Positions 35,601 to 45,800 of a DNA stretch of 46,375 bases are shown one piece after another; positions within the stretch are counted from its first letter, which is position 1; each line of letters starts with the position of its first letter. The translations under genes and the position numbers were made by a program. The stretch comes from JAUVIB01 sp964424545 (lineage in GTDB: Bacteria > Calditrichota > Calditrichia > Calditrichales > Calditrichaceae). The stretch lies in the NCBI GenBank assembly GCA_964424545.1, contig CAYRJN010000004.1, positions 1-46,375 of the forward strand, written 5' to 3'. The notes under the pieces are model-generated. The model saw only the letters and a list, made by a program, of their open reading frames with translations, did no database searches and was not told the DNA's origin.

Positions 35601-36062
35601 ATCATTCCACTTCCGAATCAACCATGGTTCGTCGCTCGCTTCTCTGTTCTTTGTCAAGCGAAATTCATTGCCATGTTCCGTTACCGTATAATTAATATCA
35701 TCCATCAGTTTGCGCATCATTAAAATGCCCAAACCGCCGCGTTTACCGATGTCAACATATTTTGCCAAATCGGGCGTATTTGCCTGACGCGGATCAAAAC
35801 TTTTGCCTTGATCTATGATAACAATAGTTAAACTCAAACGGCGAATAATCGCCTTTAAGGTTATCTCACCGTTTTTAACGTCAACATATCCGTGACGAAT
35901 GATATTGGTACAGGCCTCGTCAACGACAAGTTTAAACGAATTGATTACTTTTTCAGAAAAGCGATATTTTTTTCCAATATGCTCTACAAACTGGCGTATC
36001 TGCAACAGATAGCTCATTTGAGCAGGAATGGTAATTTCTTCTTTTCTTACGTTTCTAAACAT
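32691..36062 (-). CDS. RsbW-like kinase / sensor-HAMP / SpoIIE phosphatase / HTH fusion
   Basis: A 1123-residue fusion. Residues 1-135 are an RsbW/SpoIIAB-type HATPase (N box VVDEACTNIIRHGY; G1 DQGKSFDP; GKRGGLGILMM). Membrane helices at 161-182 and 329-350 flank an extracytoplasmic sensor; a HAMP (350-403) and short coiled coil follow. Residues 435-655 form an RsbU/SpoIIE PP2C phosphatase with metal-binding Asp in GGDLFDF, VADVSGKG, YTDGITEA and QNDDITF. Next come a helix-turn-helix (about 663-715; RTVKEACEMMRVSQYHYYKY) and a winged-helix-like module (722-790; HPEYGTKRICKEL) resembling IS3/IS481 transposase DNA-binding regions without a DDE domain. A very basic linker (860-920) and an alpha-helical tail (940-1123) end the chain. 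The ATG directly follows the stop of the PorV-like gene (TAGATG). Kinase and opposing phosphatase on one chain beside the STAS target point to a membrane-controlled partner switch. Confidence 0.9.
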   Translation of the reverse strand: MFRNVRKEEITIPAQMSYLLQIRQFVEHIGKKYRFSEKVINSFKLVVDEACTNIIRHGYVDVKNGEITLKAIIRRLSLTIVIIDQGKSFDPRQANTPDLAKYVDIGKRGGLGILMMRKLMDDINYTVTEHGNEFRLTKNREASDEPWLIRKWNDLSMRMRYTIIVSVILTFVMGIIFIPLIFNADTNIRNEILARTAMESKVLSEYVIDDILNESDLNLFEKVYSLQKSNPDVIYDVSISSVNNQMVARSDLENVDQLGDYVLPDGHEFVDSIGQVVVYKYTLDDTLTLYELTTPIHQNLSGTGALLGYVHVRVPEAVIETKSFRYKIKTLIIVLLVLILSYIGLFFLISKIMLPFHGLAEWVRQVVHGKVDQDEIDIDTTDEIGEIAQAFNQMTHKFREAQVTLMEQQRLQKELQVAQEIQHMLLPSDFPSVEGYDIGAYYEAAKEVGGDLFDFVTIDEDTTGICVADVSGKGVPGSMIMTMIRTALRLESRGNKNPADVLAKVNRFVTDDMKRGMFVTMFYLILDSRNRVIHYASAGHNPMILYRGSTKQTYYLNPTGFPVGIQLPDINLFDKTIESDSIRLREDDILVLYTDGITEAMNNKRELYRDERFLSAIRRDAHMDVGEFVKSIQGDIAAFTQGAPQNDDITFVAVKEKMMHGDVVYKVQKELFELVESGRTVKEACEMMRVSQYHYYKYKSIVDQHGLEGLKEFLSGQDLIEKKHISLEVKTKIFDIIKNHPEYGTKRICKELDTEKYGFVKIDERRLYNELVKMKLNTREKRIRFVQKGGSKKHIKQPGTPLLTLDGKVILGFESLESEIEKSGHTIDSRFRQPIVNDDNEKRTIITSFSPSKEELENKSYAVKPKMDEQEKRVTKSKQIKQAKKSKNRLKQKTTKTEKTKTVKKQTAVKKKSDQKKKTSVAATVIENRPEVKETKNISQPQLIRDELLSRVAAQADSVKLDKFYASIKGNLNALKFVSKDYDKKDVSKNDIKKIIIILSDILTSSYLKDIRDIRQIIEQIRLCMELFETKYEQYEITFLNNKIKLLLNYIEKINNLTSYDKVFRVINEVGSIYYQLKNNKQKHTKSTNSKEDQLELIRKKLAQKDILKSKIAMKSLIGTQEK

Positions 36063-37979
36063 CTACTTTTTGCCTTCTTCTTCGATACGGCTCTTTGCGT
36101 CTTTGATCGCATCCAATACTTTTTTATTATAAGGATAATCAACGAGTATTTCCTGCCAGATCTTGATGGCTTCAAGATATTTCCCTTTTACAAATTCATT
36201 TACGCCTTTTAACCATTTGCGCTCTACTTCCGGACTCATTTTACGCTGTCCGACGGTTTCTATCTTTGCTTTTTCCAAACCGCTTTTAGCCGTTTGATTT
36301 GTCGGATCTACTTGTAATACGGATTGAAAAACCAAACTGGCTTTTTCATACTCGCCAAGCTCGAGCAGCGTTAAACCTTGCTGTATTTGCTCGTTTAATT
36401 TATATCTTTGAGCCAACAAATCAACTTCTTTTTGAAATGCCTGATCGCTGCCGGCGCCGAGCATCCTTACTTCCGCTATCAAACGCAACGCTTCGGAATA
36501 GTTCTGTTGATTAAATTGCTGTCTGCTGCGCGCTAAAAGCGTTTTTATTTCTTCCTGTAATCTTCTGTTGGTCGTTGCAATTGAGCTTTTAATCGTTTCA
36601 TTATTGGGATCACGTTCCAGAGCAAGATTAAATTCGATCAAAGCTTCGGTAAACTGCTTATTTTTAAGAAATAAGCGTCCCTTGTCATAATGTTCTTTTA
36701 CAAATTGCGCGTTGGCTTCCGCCCGTTCGGCATTAATCGCATTTTGAATGGCCAGCGCCTGTTGCGCTTCAAATTCTTTTTGCAGCATTATATTAGACGA
36801 GTCAAGCATCATTGTCGCCCGCTGATTAAACGGATCCATACCGACAACCTGTTGATATTCTACGATGGCGTCGGAATATTTTTTCTCCTTATAATAGTTA
36901 TCGGCATTTTTCATGTGTTCATTAATAAAATTATCGCGATCCGTTTTTCGGATCTCTTCCGCCATCTTCTCTCGTTCCGCCATAATACGGCGCGCTTCCT
37001 CTTCAAATTTTTCATCCCGTGTCATTCCGAAGTTAACCGTTAAGGAAATCCGGTGAACCGATGAAAAGAGATCGGAATTTGGACTATTGCCGAAAGCATA
37101 ATCCAACTGAAAATTTTTATATTGCAAACCGGCGCCGAATGACAACCCCATATCTTCATATCCGACGCGCAACATGGCAAAATTATTATAGCTGTATTCG
37201 GCGCCAAAACTAACACCCACATCTTTCTTTTGTGAATATTTCATATCGAATAATAGGTTTAATAGGCTTCTTTTCCCCGAGAAATAAACTCTTCTTAATA
37301 CGCCGAATTTCATCGATAAAGGAAGTTTGTCGTTACTAACGCCTTCATTAATCACAGGCGCAAAGACATTTCTTGCTGATAAACCGAACGTCCAACCGCG
37401 CAGCCAAACGTTATCCGATATAATCGGCGCGTAAAGAATACCGACATCGCCGCCGACGCTCATGGTATTCAAATCGCCATATCCGCTGGCTGTACTTAAA
37501 CCGTTCCATGAATAACGCAAAACTCTAAACGATACGCCGACAGTCAAATCCCAGGGGATTTTTTTCGCATAGGACAAAAAGGCCTCGTATTGTTCATGAG
37601 ATATATTATCATTTATTAACTCATTATAAATATTCGTTTCAAGAATTCCGCCGACGCCTATGCGCGCAAAGCCAACTCCGAAACTGCCGATATTTAACGA
37701 CGGATAGACGTAGCCGATAAAATCGTAAAGAGCGCCTTCCCATAAAGATGTGTGGAACAGGGTCAGACTTTGACGCGGAACATTTTCTAACCCGGCAGGA
37801 TTCCAAAAAACAGCGGTCGGATCATCCGAAAGAGCCGTGTAGGAATGACCGAGCGCAAGCGCACGCGCGCCAAAACCAAAGGCCAGATTGCTCTCCGTTC
37901 CTCCCTGTCCATCCTGAGAGAATCCATTGATTGCCAAAACGAACAGAATTAGAAAATATGTAATAAACTTCTTACTCAT
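36063..37979 (-). CDS. PorV/PorQ-like outer-membrane barrel with C-terminal TPRs
   Basis: A 638-residue exported protein with signal peptide (ending ...AINGFSQ). Residues about 28-325 resemble the PorV/UPF0164 family of barrels: NLAFGFGARALALGHSYTAL, DDPTAVFWNPAGLENV and later strands such as SFGVGFARIGVGG and LPLSMKFGVLRRV. PorV shuttles cargo in type IX secretion. From about 345 to 630 there are TPR repeats (YYKEKKYSDAIVEYQQVVGM, FLKNKQFTEALIEFNLALER) in a Glu/Arg-rich stretch, presumably periplasmic. ATG 37979 (GCGAGG upstream) is preferred over TTG 37982. It lies 13 nt after the YPNPF-tailed protein gene and abuts the phosphatase fusion gene, so it is in the same operon. Confidence 0.88.
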   Translation of the reverse strand: MSKKFITYFLILFVLAINGFSQDGQGGTESNLAFGFGARALALGHSYTALSDDPTAVFWNPAGLENVPRQSLTLFHTSLWEGALYDFIGYVYPSLNIGSFGVGFARIGVGGILETNIYNELINDNISHEQYEAFLSYAKKIPWDLTVGVSFRVLRYSWNGLSTASGYGDLNTMSVGGDVGILYAPIISDNVWLRGWTFGLSARNVFAPVINEGVSNDKLPLSMKFGVLRRVYFSGKRSLLNLLFDMKYSQKKDVGVSFGAEYSYNNFAMLRVGYEDMGLSFGAGLQYKNFQLDYAFGNSPNSDLFSSVHRISLTVNFGMTRDEKFEEEARRIMAEREKMAEEIRKTDRDNFINEHMKNADNYYKEKKYSDAIVEYQQVVGMDPFNQRATMMLDSSNIMLQKEFEAQQALAIQNAINAERAEANAQFVKEHYDKGRLFLKNKQFTEALIEFNLALERDPNNETIKSSIATTNRRLQEEIKTLLARSRQQFNQQNYSEALRLIAEVRMLGAGSDQAFQKEVDLLAQRYKLNEQIQQGLTLLELGEYEKASLVFQSVLQVDPTNQTAKSGLEKAKIETVGQRKMSPEVERKWLKGVNEFVKGKYLEAIKIWQEILVDYPYNKKVLDAIKDAKSRIEEEGKK

Positions 37980-37992
37980 CAATTAACCTCGC

Positions 37993-39684
37993 CTACTTAA
38001 TATAGGCAATTTTTGTTATATAATGAACTGCGGGGCCGCCGTCCGTCGGTTTAATCTCTATAGTACACAAATATACGCCGTTTAAAACTGTATAACCTCG
38101 ATCATTTTTACCATCCCAACGGACCAAATTATCATACATATCCGCATTCAATCCCGGCAGAGATTTAGTCCAAACTAGTTCGCCGACAAGCGTAAAGATG
38201 CGTATTGTAACATCGGACGGATGATCTAATTTAAAGGCAATAGTCGTATATTCGTACTGCGCGCCAAAGGGATTGGGATAATTCCTAAACGCTTTTTCGG
38301 GATCTTGATCGATCACAGTAAACGGATGCGTCTTGAACATATCGCTCGTTGCCAATTCCTGACCGTTATCGTCAACGGCGCTTAGCAGAATCGAAGGATC
38401 GACGTCATACATTTCCACATCTTGCAATACAGCCATAAAGCTCTTATTGGGCGCTGTATCTTTAATCTCCGCTACAACAAATAGCGAATCGATTTCCATA
38501 GCAGCTAAAGAATCAATCGTATCAAAAGTAATTCGCAACGGATTCTCAGAGCTTTCATCAAGAATATATTCCGCAAAGATCTTTGGTTGCACAGAAGCGG
38601 CAGCCTTGGCTAATCCCGAATTATACGCTTTGTAATTAACAATTTTAATGGAATGGAACAAATCATTAAGAAGCAGTCTGTCGATTAAATCGCTTTCTTT
38701 GGGTTTGCCCTCACGCGGTCGATAAAAATTTAAAGTCAATCCACCGACATAAAGTCCATCGGAATAATTATTTGATACTTTAAAAGCCATCAAAAGCATA
38801 TTTTTATCGCCTTGCTGAAAAGTTTTCTCGGTAATCAGCGAATCTAGCATGGTAAGGTTTATCTTTTTACTGCGCACGCTAATGGGCAATGAAACGGTTC
38901 CGTTAACTTCGTCAAGAGAAACAATCAAACCGCTGTTTTGATCAAGCGGCAAATCTTGATAGCTGAATTTTATGGATACCGTTTTCTCCGCTTTCGGCGC
39001 TGTTAATTTCCAACGAATCTGATCGCCGACGCTATTAAACGGCTTGGTAAGCGTCTCTCCATCGGCCAAAGTAAAACCTTGACGCGTAACGATGGCGCTG
39101 TCTAACGTAACGCTTCCGCCGCCCTGTAAAGGCGCATAATCAAGAACGCCGGTAAGCGGGCTGTATTGCGTATTAACTACAATTTCAATCTGCTGACCGT
39201 AAGAGAGCAAGCCGTCTTCAATTGCCGAATTCGGCGCCAAAATCCGATAGCTCAGAGCCAATTTGGGTTTCTGATAAAAATTCAGCCGATGCGCTTCCGT
39301 AGGACTGTTGGCTACAGGTTGACCCGTATTTTTATCCATACCGCTTAAATAGACACGGATTGAATCTTGTCTTGTCTGATATTCATCCGGAATTTTTATT
39401 GACCAGAGAGCGCTGTTTTGCCCGTCAAGCGGCAGCGGATCAAGCGTATAACCAAAAGCATCCGGCAATATAATATGCGCGACGGGATTTATAAGATTCT
39501 CATTGAGCAGTCCGATAATTTTAAATTCCATTACCTGACCTGTAGAGACATCCGACGGAGCAACAATATCGGCAATCTCCGCTTTAGCCACTGATTGTAC
39601 ATGGACCGTTTTCACTGTTTGAGTATTATGAACCGTTGCCGGCCGTAAAGTATTAACATCTACAGGAATCGTATCTAAACGCAC
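37993..39684 (-). CDS. C-terminal part of the giant repeat protein, with FlgD-like/T9SS-type tail
   Basis: A 563-codon frame opening at GTG 39684. It contains beta-rich repeat units and ends with a domain typical of type IX cargo or FlgD-like Ig: FRNYPNPFGAQYEYTTIAFK, VTIRIFTLVGELVWTK, VRWDGKNDRGYTVLNGVYLC and ITKIAYIK. It has no signal peptide and no ribosome binding site. The same frame runs back without a stop for 45 codons to the TGA at 39820-39822, beyond which the giant frame continues. The joint region matches one repeat unit: DTIPVDVN and IADIVAPSD correspond to SDVNSG and LAIVAPDGA in an earlier unit. I therefore regard it as the 3' part of one gene interrupted by a single TGA. Confidence 0.82.
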   Translation of the reverse strand: MRLDTIPVDVNTLRPATVHNTQTVKTVHVQSVAKAEIADIVAPSDVSTGQVMEFKIIGLLNENLINPVAHIILPDAFGYTLDPLPLDGQNSALWSIKIPDEYQTRQDSIRVYLSGMDKNTGQPVANSPTEAHRLNFYQKPKLALSYRILAPNSAIEDGLLSYGQQIEIVVNTQYSPLTGVLDYAPLQGGGSVTLDSAIVTRQGFTLADGETLTKPFNSVGDQIRWKLTAPKAEKTVSIKFSYQDLPLDQNSGLIVSLDEVNGTVSLPISVRSKKINLTMLDSLITEKTFQQGDKNMLLMAFKVSNNYSDGLYVGGLTLNFYRPREGKPKESDLIDRLLLNDLFHSIKIVNYKAYNSGLAKAAASVQPKIFAEYILDESSENPLRITFDTIDSLAAMEIDSLFVVAEIKDTAPNKSFMAVLQDVEMYDVDPSILLSAVDDNGQELATSDMFKTHPFTVIDQDPEKAFRNYPNPFGAQYEYTTIAFKLDHPSDVTIRIFTLVGELVWTKSLPGLNADMYDNLVRWDGKNDRGYTVLNGVYLCTIEIKPTDGGPAVHYITKIAYIK

Positions 39685-39819
39685 GGTAAGATCGCGATCT
39701 TCGGCATTTATTAATTTAACAATATCAACATAAGAGACATTTAAAAGATTTGTCCTGTTATCCTCTTCATGATTTTCTTGTCTGAGCCTTTTCAGCGTTT
39801 CAGGACTTATTTTTATCCA

Positions 39820-42800
39820 TCAATAGACGGGATTGTCCACAATAAATGATTTTTGCGGCTCCGACGTAACGCCGGACGAATCGATTAAAGAGAATATGGC
39901 GGGCAAATGAATACTGAGAACGCCGTTATCCATCGTTTGAGCGCCACCGGGCTGATTGACGACCAAGACTTCTACCTTAAATGCCTGTTCATAAGATACC
40001 GTATCGTTTTGCGCCCCAAGGGGTTCGACGATAGCCATATCAAGCGTTAACAACGCTTTGGGTTCGGTTCTTATTACCAGTGTTTTTTGCGTGATTTTCG
40101 GCGGCAACCAGGGAATATAAGAGCTTTTTGCACTGGCTTTAACGCGTATATTTTGCCAATCGACGGCTTTTTTAGGCGCTATAATCCACCAATCAACATC
40201 CGACACTTGAGCGTTAAGGGATTTTGTAAGCGTCGTATCTGACGTTCCATATCCGTTTGGCAAGGTAAGTGTTACTTCTCTATCCCTATCCAACAGAGAT
40301 TCAAAGATAACGCGGGCCGTAATATGAATGGAATCCTGATAAGTTGAAACGATCAAGGTATCGAACGCTGAGCCGCCTTTTTCAAAATTAGCCGTTAAAA
40401 CGACATCCTGAATAGGAATATAAGCAATATTGACCGAATCAACGGCATTGGAATCCGCTGTAAAACCGCTGAGATCGGAATTAACGTCAAGCGGCGGATT
40501 ATCAACATAAACTTTGATGTTGCCCGATCCGGCATCAGGCGGCGTAATGACCGTCCACGCAACCGTATCTTTCAAACTGAACGGTTTTGTCATTTGATCA
40601 TTATAGAACCGCAAGCCGGTATTGGAAATATCCAGATTAACCGACCTGTTGGTATCCACATCGGCAATACCGTAATTTTTAACATAAGCAAGAACTTTGA
40701 ATGTATCGTTAATTGCTCGAAAAAGGGTATCGTTGCGCGCCGTGGATTTTTCAAATTTCAAAACCAAATTCGCTCTTTTAACAACCTGCATCTGTATATA
40801 ACTCGAATCGTTTATTACATCAATGGCCGTTCCGGAATTCAAATCCAGCGGATGATCATCGCCGCCCATGTTTATGGTTATCGTTGAAGTAATCTCATCG
40901 GCAGGCATAACCAAAGTATCAAGATAAACACCTTCTGAAAAAGCGGATATTACATTTTCAGACGTTAACAAATCGCCCGTAGAACGGTTGCGCTTAAACA
41001 AAACACCGTTATCCGCACTCATGGTTATGACACCGCTGGTATCGAAACCGGCAATACCGAGATTTTTAATATCCGTTTTAATAATTACTTCCTGATGAGT
41101 GGAAACAGTTCTGTCCTTAGCGCCTTCGGGCGAATCGATTGTTGTTTTTAGGGATAGTTGCGGACGCTGCTGCACGGCAATAATATAATACTCGGCCATG
41201 GGCTGTACGGTTTCGCCGCTATTCGCATCATAGGCTTCGGCGTTTACAAAAATAGTATCCGATAAGGAATATCCCTCTTCCGGAGCCTTAATTATCCAGT
41301 CAGTAGAATCCACCGCAACGCCGTTGGCGAGATGCACAGCCGAAGCGTTTACCGTATAGCCGGCGGGCAAGGTGATCATTGCCGTTCGTCCGGTATCGCC
41401 AACAGCCGAATTAAAAGTAAAACGACTTCTTAACGTGAACTCCTGTCCGGAGGACAACGTATCGTCCAACGCTCCGTCCGGCGCCACAATAGCGAGCGAA
41501 GTTATAATATCGCCCGCTGAAATTACTCTGAGAGGAACGCCGTTTACGTCCGTATTGACAATTACGGATTGACCGCTATTTACATCGGATGGCGTTTGGG
41601 AAATCTTTATGCGAATGGTGTCAAATGTTCCCGTGGTAAGAGCAATCGGACGAATCGCCCAAACATGACTTAATGTATCCGCATTAAAATTGCGTATGGT
41701 GTCGCCGCTTACCAATTGATAATTGGCCGGAAGATGCAAAGTAATGCGTCCCGTTGTAAAAGACGATGTTCCGAGTCGGCTTATTTCCGTCTTGATTTCA
41801 AACTGTTGGTAGAGCGAAACGATTGAATCCTGCGCACCCGGGGGAGCCGATACGGCGGAAGCTATACCGATTTCAGTTGGAACGCGGACATCGATATTTT
41901 CGATATTATCCACAGGTTGATCAGGAGTAACATCCTGTTCGCTCATATCTTTTACGGAATCAATTACCGCCTTAATCTTTACATCCCCCGCCGAGGCGTA
42001 TCCGCTGTGAACAATAATAGTATCTTTTATTGTTTGTCCCAGAAGCATATTGAATATCAGTTGTTGCGTTAACGCATCGTTCTCATAAATACTTATGTAA
42101 GCTGTTTTAACCGTATCAAAGCCGTCGTTGGACATTACTAACCTTAAATTAAAATCGCGATTTGTATTAATAATCGGCGCATTGGGCGATTGAGTGTCCC
42201 GTACAACATAGAGCGAATCAATGCGATATCTCGGTGGCAGAATAACCTTTACCGAATCGTTGTTTATTACCGTACTGCTCGTATCGGTATACTGAGCGGT
42301 TCTTACATCTTGATATGAGAGCAGCGGAATATTTTTTACCATACCGGTATCGGCTGTTACTGAGAGATTAAAATTTATTTGTAGTGTTTTTGATTGCCCT
42401 GCTTTCACGGTGTCCGTCAAATTCGGTTGAGTTGCGATAACCCATTGGTCGGATACATTGTCGGTATTGAGATAAAAACGAGGATCAAGCGCCGTTATTA
42501 CGCCGTCCGAAGCGCCGTTATTTTCTATCGTATATATTATCGGTATATCGGGCTGACCGCGTCTCACATTTTCCGGCAAAATGGAAATATCGGAAAAATA
42601 GAGATTAGCGGACGGAATAATCTGTAAAGCGGCGCTAACCGTATCTTCAAATGAATAAATCTGGCCGTTTATCAGGCTACCGCTCATTTTCCAATAAATA
42701 TCATAAGCCCCGTCGCTCAACGTTGCCGGTATCTGCAGGCTGTTATACGTCACGACAACTGTATCTTTACCGTGAATAGTATACTGCCCTGTTAAATGTA

Positions 42801-45800
42801 TCTGACCTATGCCGGTTCCGAGAATTTCAATGTAGGACGAATCCGGGTTCAAGGTTATGTCGGCCGTTCCCGTATCGCTAAAGGCCGCTTGAAAATTCAA
42901 CTCTTGTCTGCGCACAAGCGTATCGGGCGTTAACGTACCCGTTACATATTGCGCATTGCCCGAAGATAATACCTCGAGAGGCGCCGAAACGTTGGACGTA
43001 ACGATTAAATTACCGTTATCAAGGCTTATTTGGCCGAAAATATCCGTTGTACCAACTCTAAAATCGGCAGGTAAATCGAATATAAACTGTAAAACATTAT
43101 TATCTTGCGTCTGCAAGGTATCGAGCGCATCAAGACGACGCATATTCAAGACGCTTGCCGCAGGACTAAAGAACAAGAAGGTATTGACCGAATCTATTGC
43201 CTGTTTTATACCCGAACTTGAAACGGTCATGTCCACACGAATGCCGGTTTCGCCTTGCAAAACTCTGTCGGAGCTTACTATACGCAGATCCGTAATAACT
43301 ACCTGACTATCGCCATAAGAGATTCTTCCTGCATTGAGACGTTCATGATATGGCGAACTGTTGCTATTACCGTATAAATTAAGGAATAACTGATAATCGC
43401 CCGGATTAATACCCGATATATAGGTGCTGTCAAATACAAGAGTCGTCGTATCGGGATGATTAATAATCGTCAAAGGACTTGTATCTGACAAGGGGATGGA
43501 AAACACGGTTGTTTGCAAATCATCGGTCATCATTTCAAGACGCGTTTGCGAACTATCAATATTAAGTACTGCCAAACGCTGATGCATGTCGTCGCCATTA
43601 ATCGTTTTCAAAATAAATTGAACGGTAGTATCAGCCGGTATGGCTCCGATATTTTTTGATAAATATCTTATATCCGGCGGACTTTGAATATAGAAAGACT
43701 CCGGCGTATCGGATGTATCCTGCGTAACGGAAGAAGAGTTTATATCCGTACCGGACACGACAGCGTCTACCTGCACCCATCCGGTATCTTCCGGCACATT
43801 TATTGAATACAACAATGTGTCTCTTTCACCTCCGGCCATGGTTAAGGGCAGGGACGGCGACAGTAATATCTCGTTAAAATCGGTTCCGATTCGACTGAAT
43901 ATAAGACGCTGCTCCGATAATGAGAGAGCAGCTTCTCCGTTATTTTGAATATCAACAAAGAGTCTGGAATTGGTTTGACCCGCCGTCAGCGTATCCGGAA
44001 CGATCAAAACCGATGCAATATTTAAATCAGCCGCCCGCTGAATCGTCAAATTATTTTTGATTATCGCATCATCTAAACGAATTACGGCAAGAGTATCGTT
44101 TTCATCAACGGCATGTATATATCCGTTCGCCTGATAAACCGCCGCAGTGGTTGTATCATAAACGTTAACATTAAAATCTATTCTCAATGAAGCGCCTGCC
44201 GCCAGCATTACGGGGAAAGTCGGTGTTGTATGGCGATTGATTACAAATCTGTTATTTACATTAGTTAAATTATCAAAAAGATTTAATAGCACCGTATCGA
44301 TACGAGCCGCCGAACGGTATGCACCCACAGCATTAGAGATATATACGCTGCCCGACAAGTTTTGCTGCCCCTGAGAAGCAATTGCGGGATTAACGGCAAC
44401 ACTATCAATAGCAACATCCGGCCTTGCATAGACCGTCCAGCGGTCGTAAACGGCATTATTTTCAATGGTTTCGGTAACATGACTGACAACATCCGTAACC
44501 ACCAAGCTACTGCGGATAGTATCAATGCCAACCGTTGCCGAAGTATCAATATTAACGGGAATAATATACTCAATTTGTTGCGAAGGATTGATTATTTGTC
44601 CCGGCGCAATTTTTGTATATATATAATTTCCGCTTACCCCATTGATAAAAACGAGGGCAACGCTATCGATGCGTGAATCCGAATCTCCCTGATTTTCAAT
44701 GATTAGTTTTACATTAACCGAATCCTGACCGCGTGAGACAGTTGAGCGTTCCGCTTCAACAAGGCGGATATGAATAGCGGACTGTCCGGTTACCTGCCAT
44801 GCATATACATTAGCGTTGGCAACAACGCCGCGAACAGAGTTAATAATATTAGTATAATCAATCGTCATACCCGTCGTATCGCGTCCTGTCGCCGAATTCG
44901 CTTGAACGGAAACAGTATCATTAAACATAACGCTGCCATATCCGCTTAAGATTACCGGAAGATTCAATGAACTACCATGATTGTAAAGTCCGATTTTTGA
45001 CGTAAAGCTCAGACTATTTATTCTAACCGGCGTCGCCCCGCTGTTGTGAATAATATGAGTCGTGATTATTCCATTTTGTCCGAGACCAACCGTATCGGGA
45101 TAAGTAAGAGCGCTGATTGTTACATTCGGCCGGCTGAGAACCATGATGGTATCGGTATTTAACGCATTGGCAACGGAAACATCCGCTCCGCTGTTCATAT
45201 CGATTCCCGTTGCACGCATGTCGAGCTCAATCCGTCCCGTATCGGCCGATGCAGGTATGTGGATTGTCGTTGCAAATCTTACAGATGAATTACCGGAGAC
45301 TTGATAAGGTAGTGCCGGCGATATGGAAACAGGTTCGCCATAGGGATCATTAATAAGCGAATCGATTTGTAATGAAGCTTCACCGGTATTATTAACAACC
45401 ACGGCAAGAAGCGTATCGGAACCGCGCGTTACCGAATCTCCGTAAGCTATTACCGAATCCACTACTATTTGCGCAGGACTGAAAATTCGCAAAGAATCCG
45501 ACAACAGAGTATCTTCATTGTAGGACCAAGTATTTTGAAAACCGCGTAGATTTAAGGTTAAGGCATATTGACCAGAAACGTTTATTGCCGCACCCGAAAC
45601 AAAATGCAAATCAACCGTTTCACCGCCGGCAATCTGCATGGGACTGATAAGACGACGGCTAAATGTCGTCGGCCCGCTTACCATTAGAGCGCTGCTAAGC
45701 GTATCCAGCAGTAATGTCGCTTCGCCGCTGTTGGTAACGGATACGATCGGATCATAATTTTGTCCGTAAGATATATCCGTTGGGCTTACACTGTTCACCG

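Noticed and set aside
32691..36062. The transposase-like helix-turn-helix region as a sign of an insertion sequence within the gene.
   Set aside because: The reading frame is continuous, there is no DDE catalytic domain, no terminal inverted repeats or target duplication, and the neighbouring STAS protein carries a homologous module.
33403..36212. Several plus-strand frames (up to 153 codons) opposite the phosphatase fusion and the PorV-like gene.
   Set aside because: Antisense to well-supported coding sequence; composition is that of reverse-complemented coding DNA.
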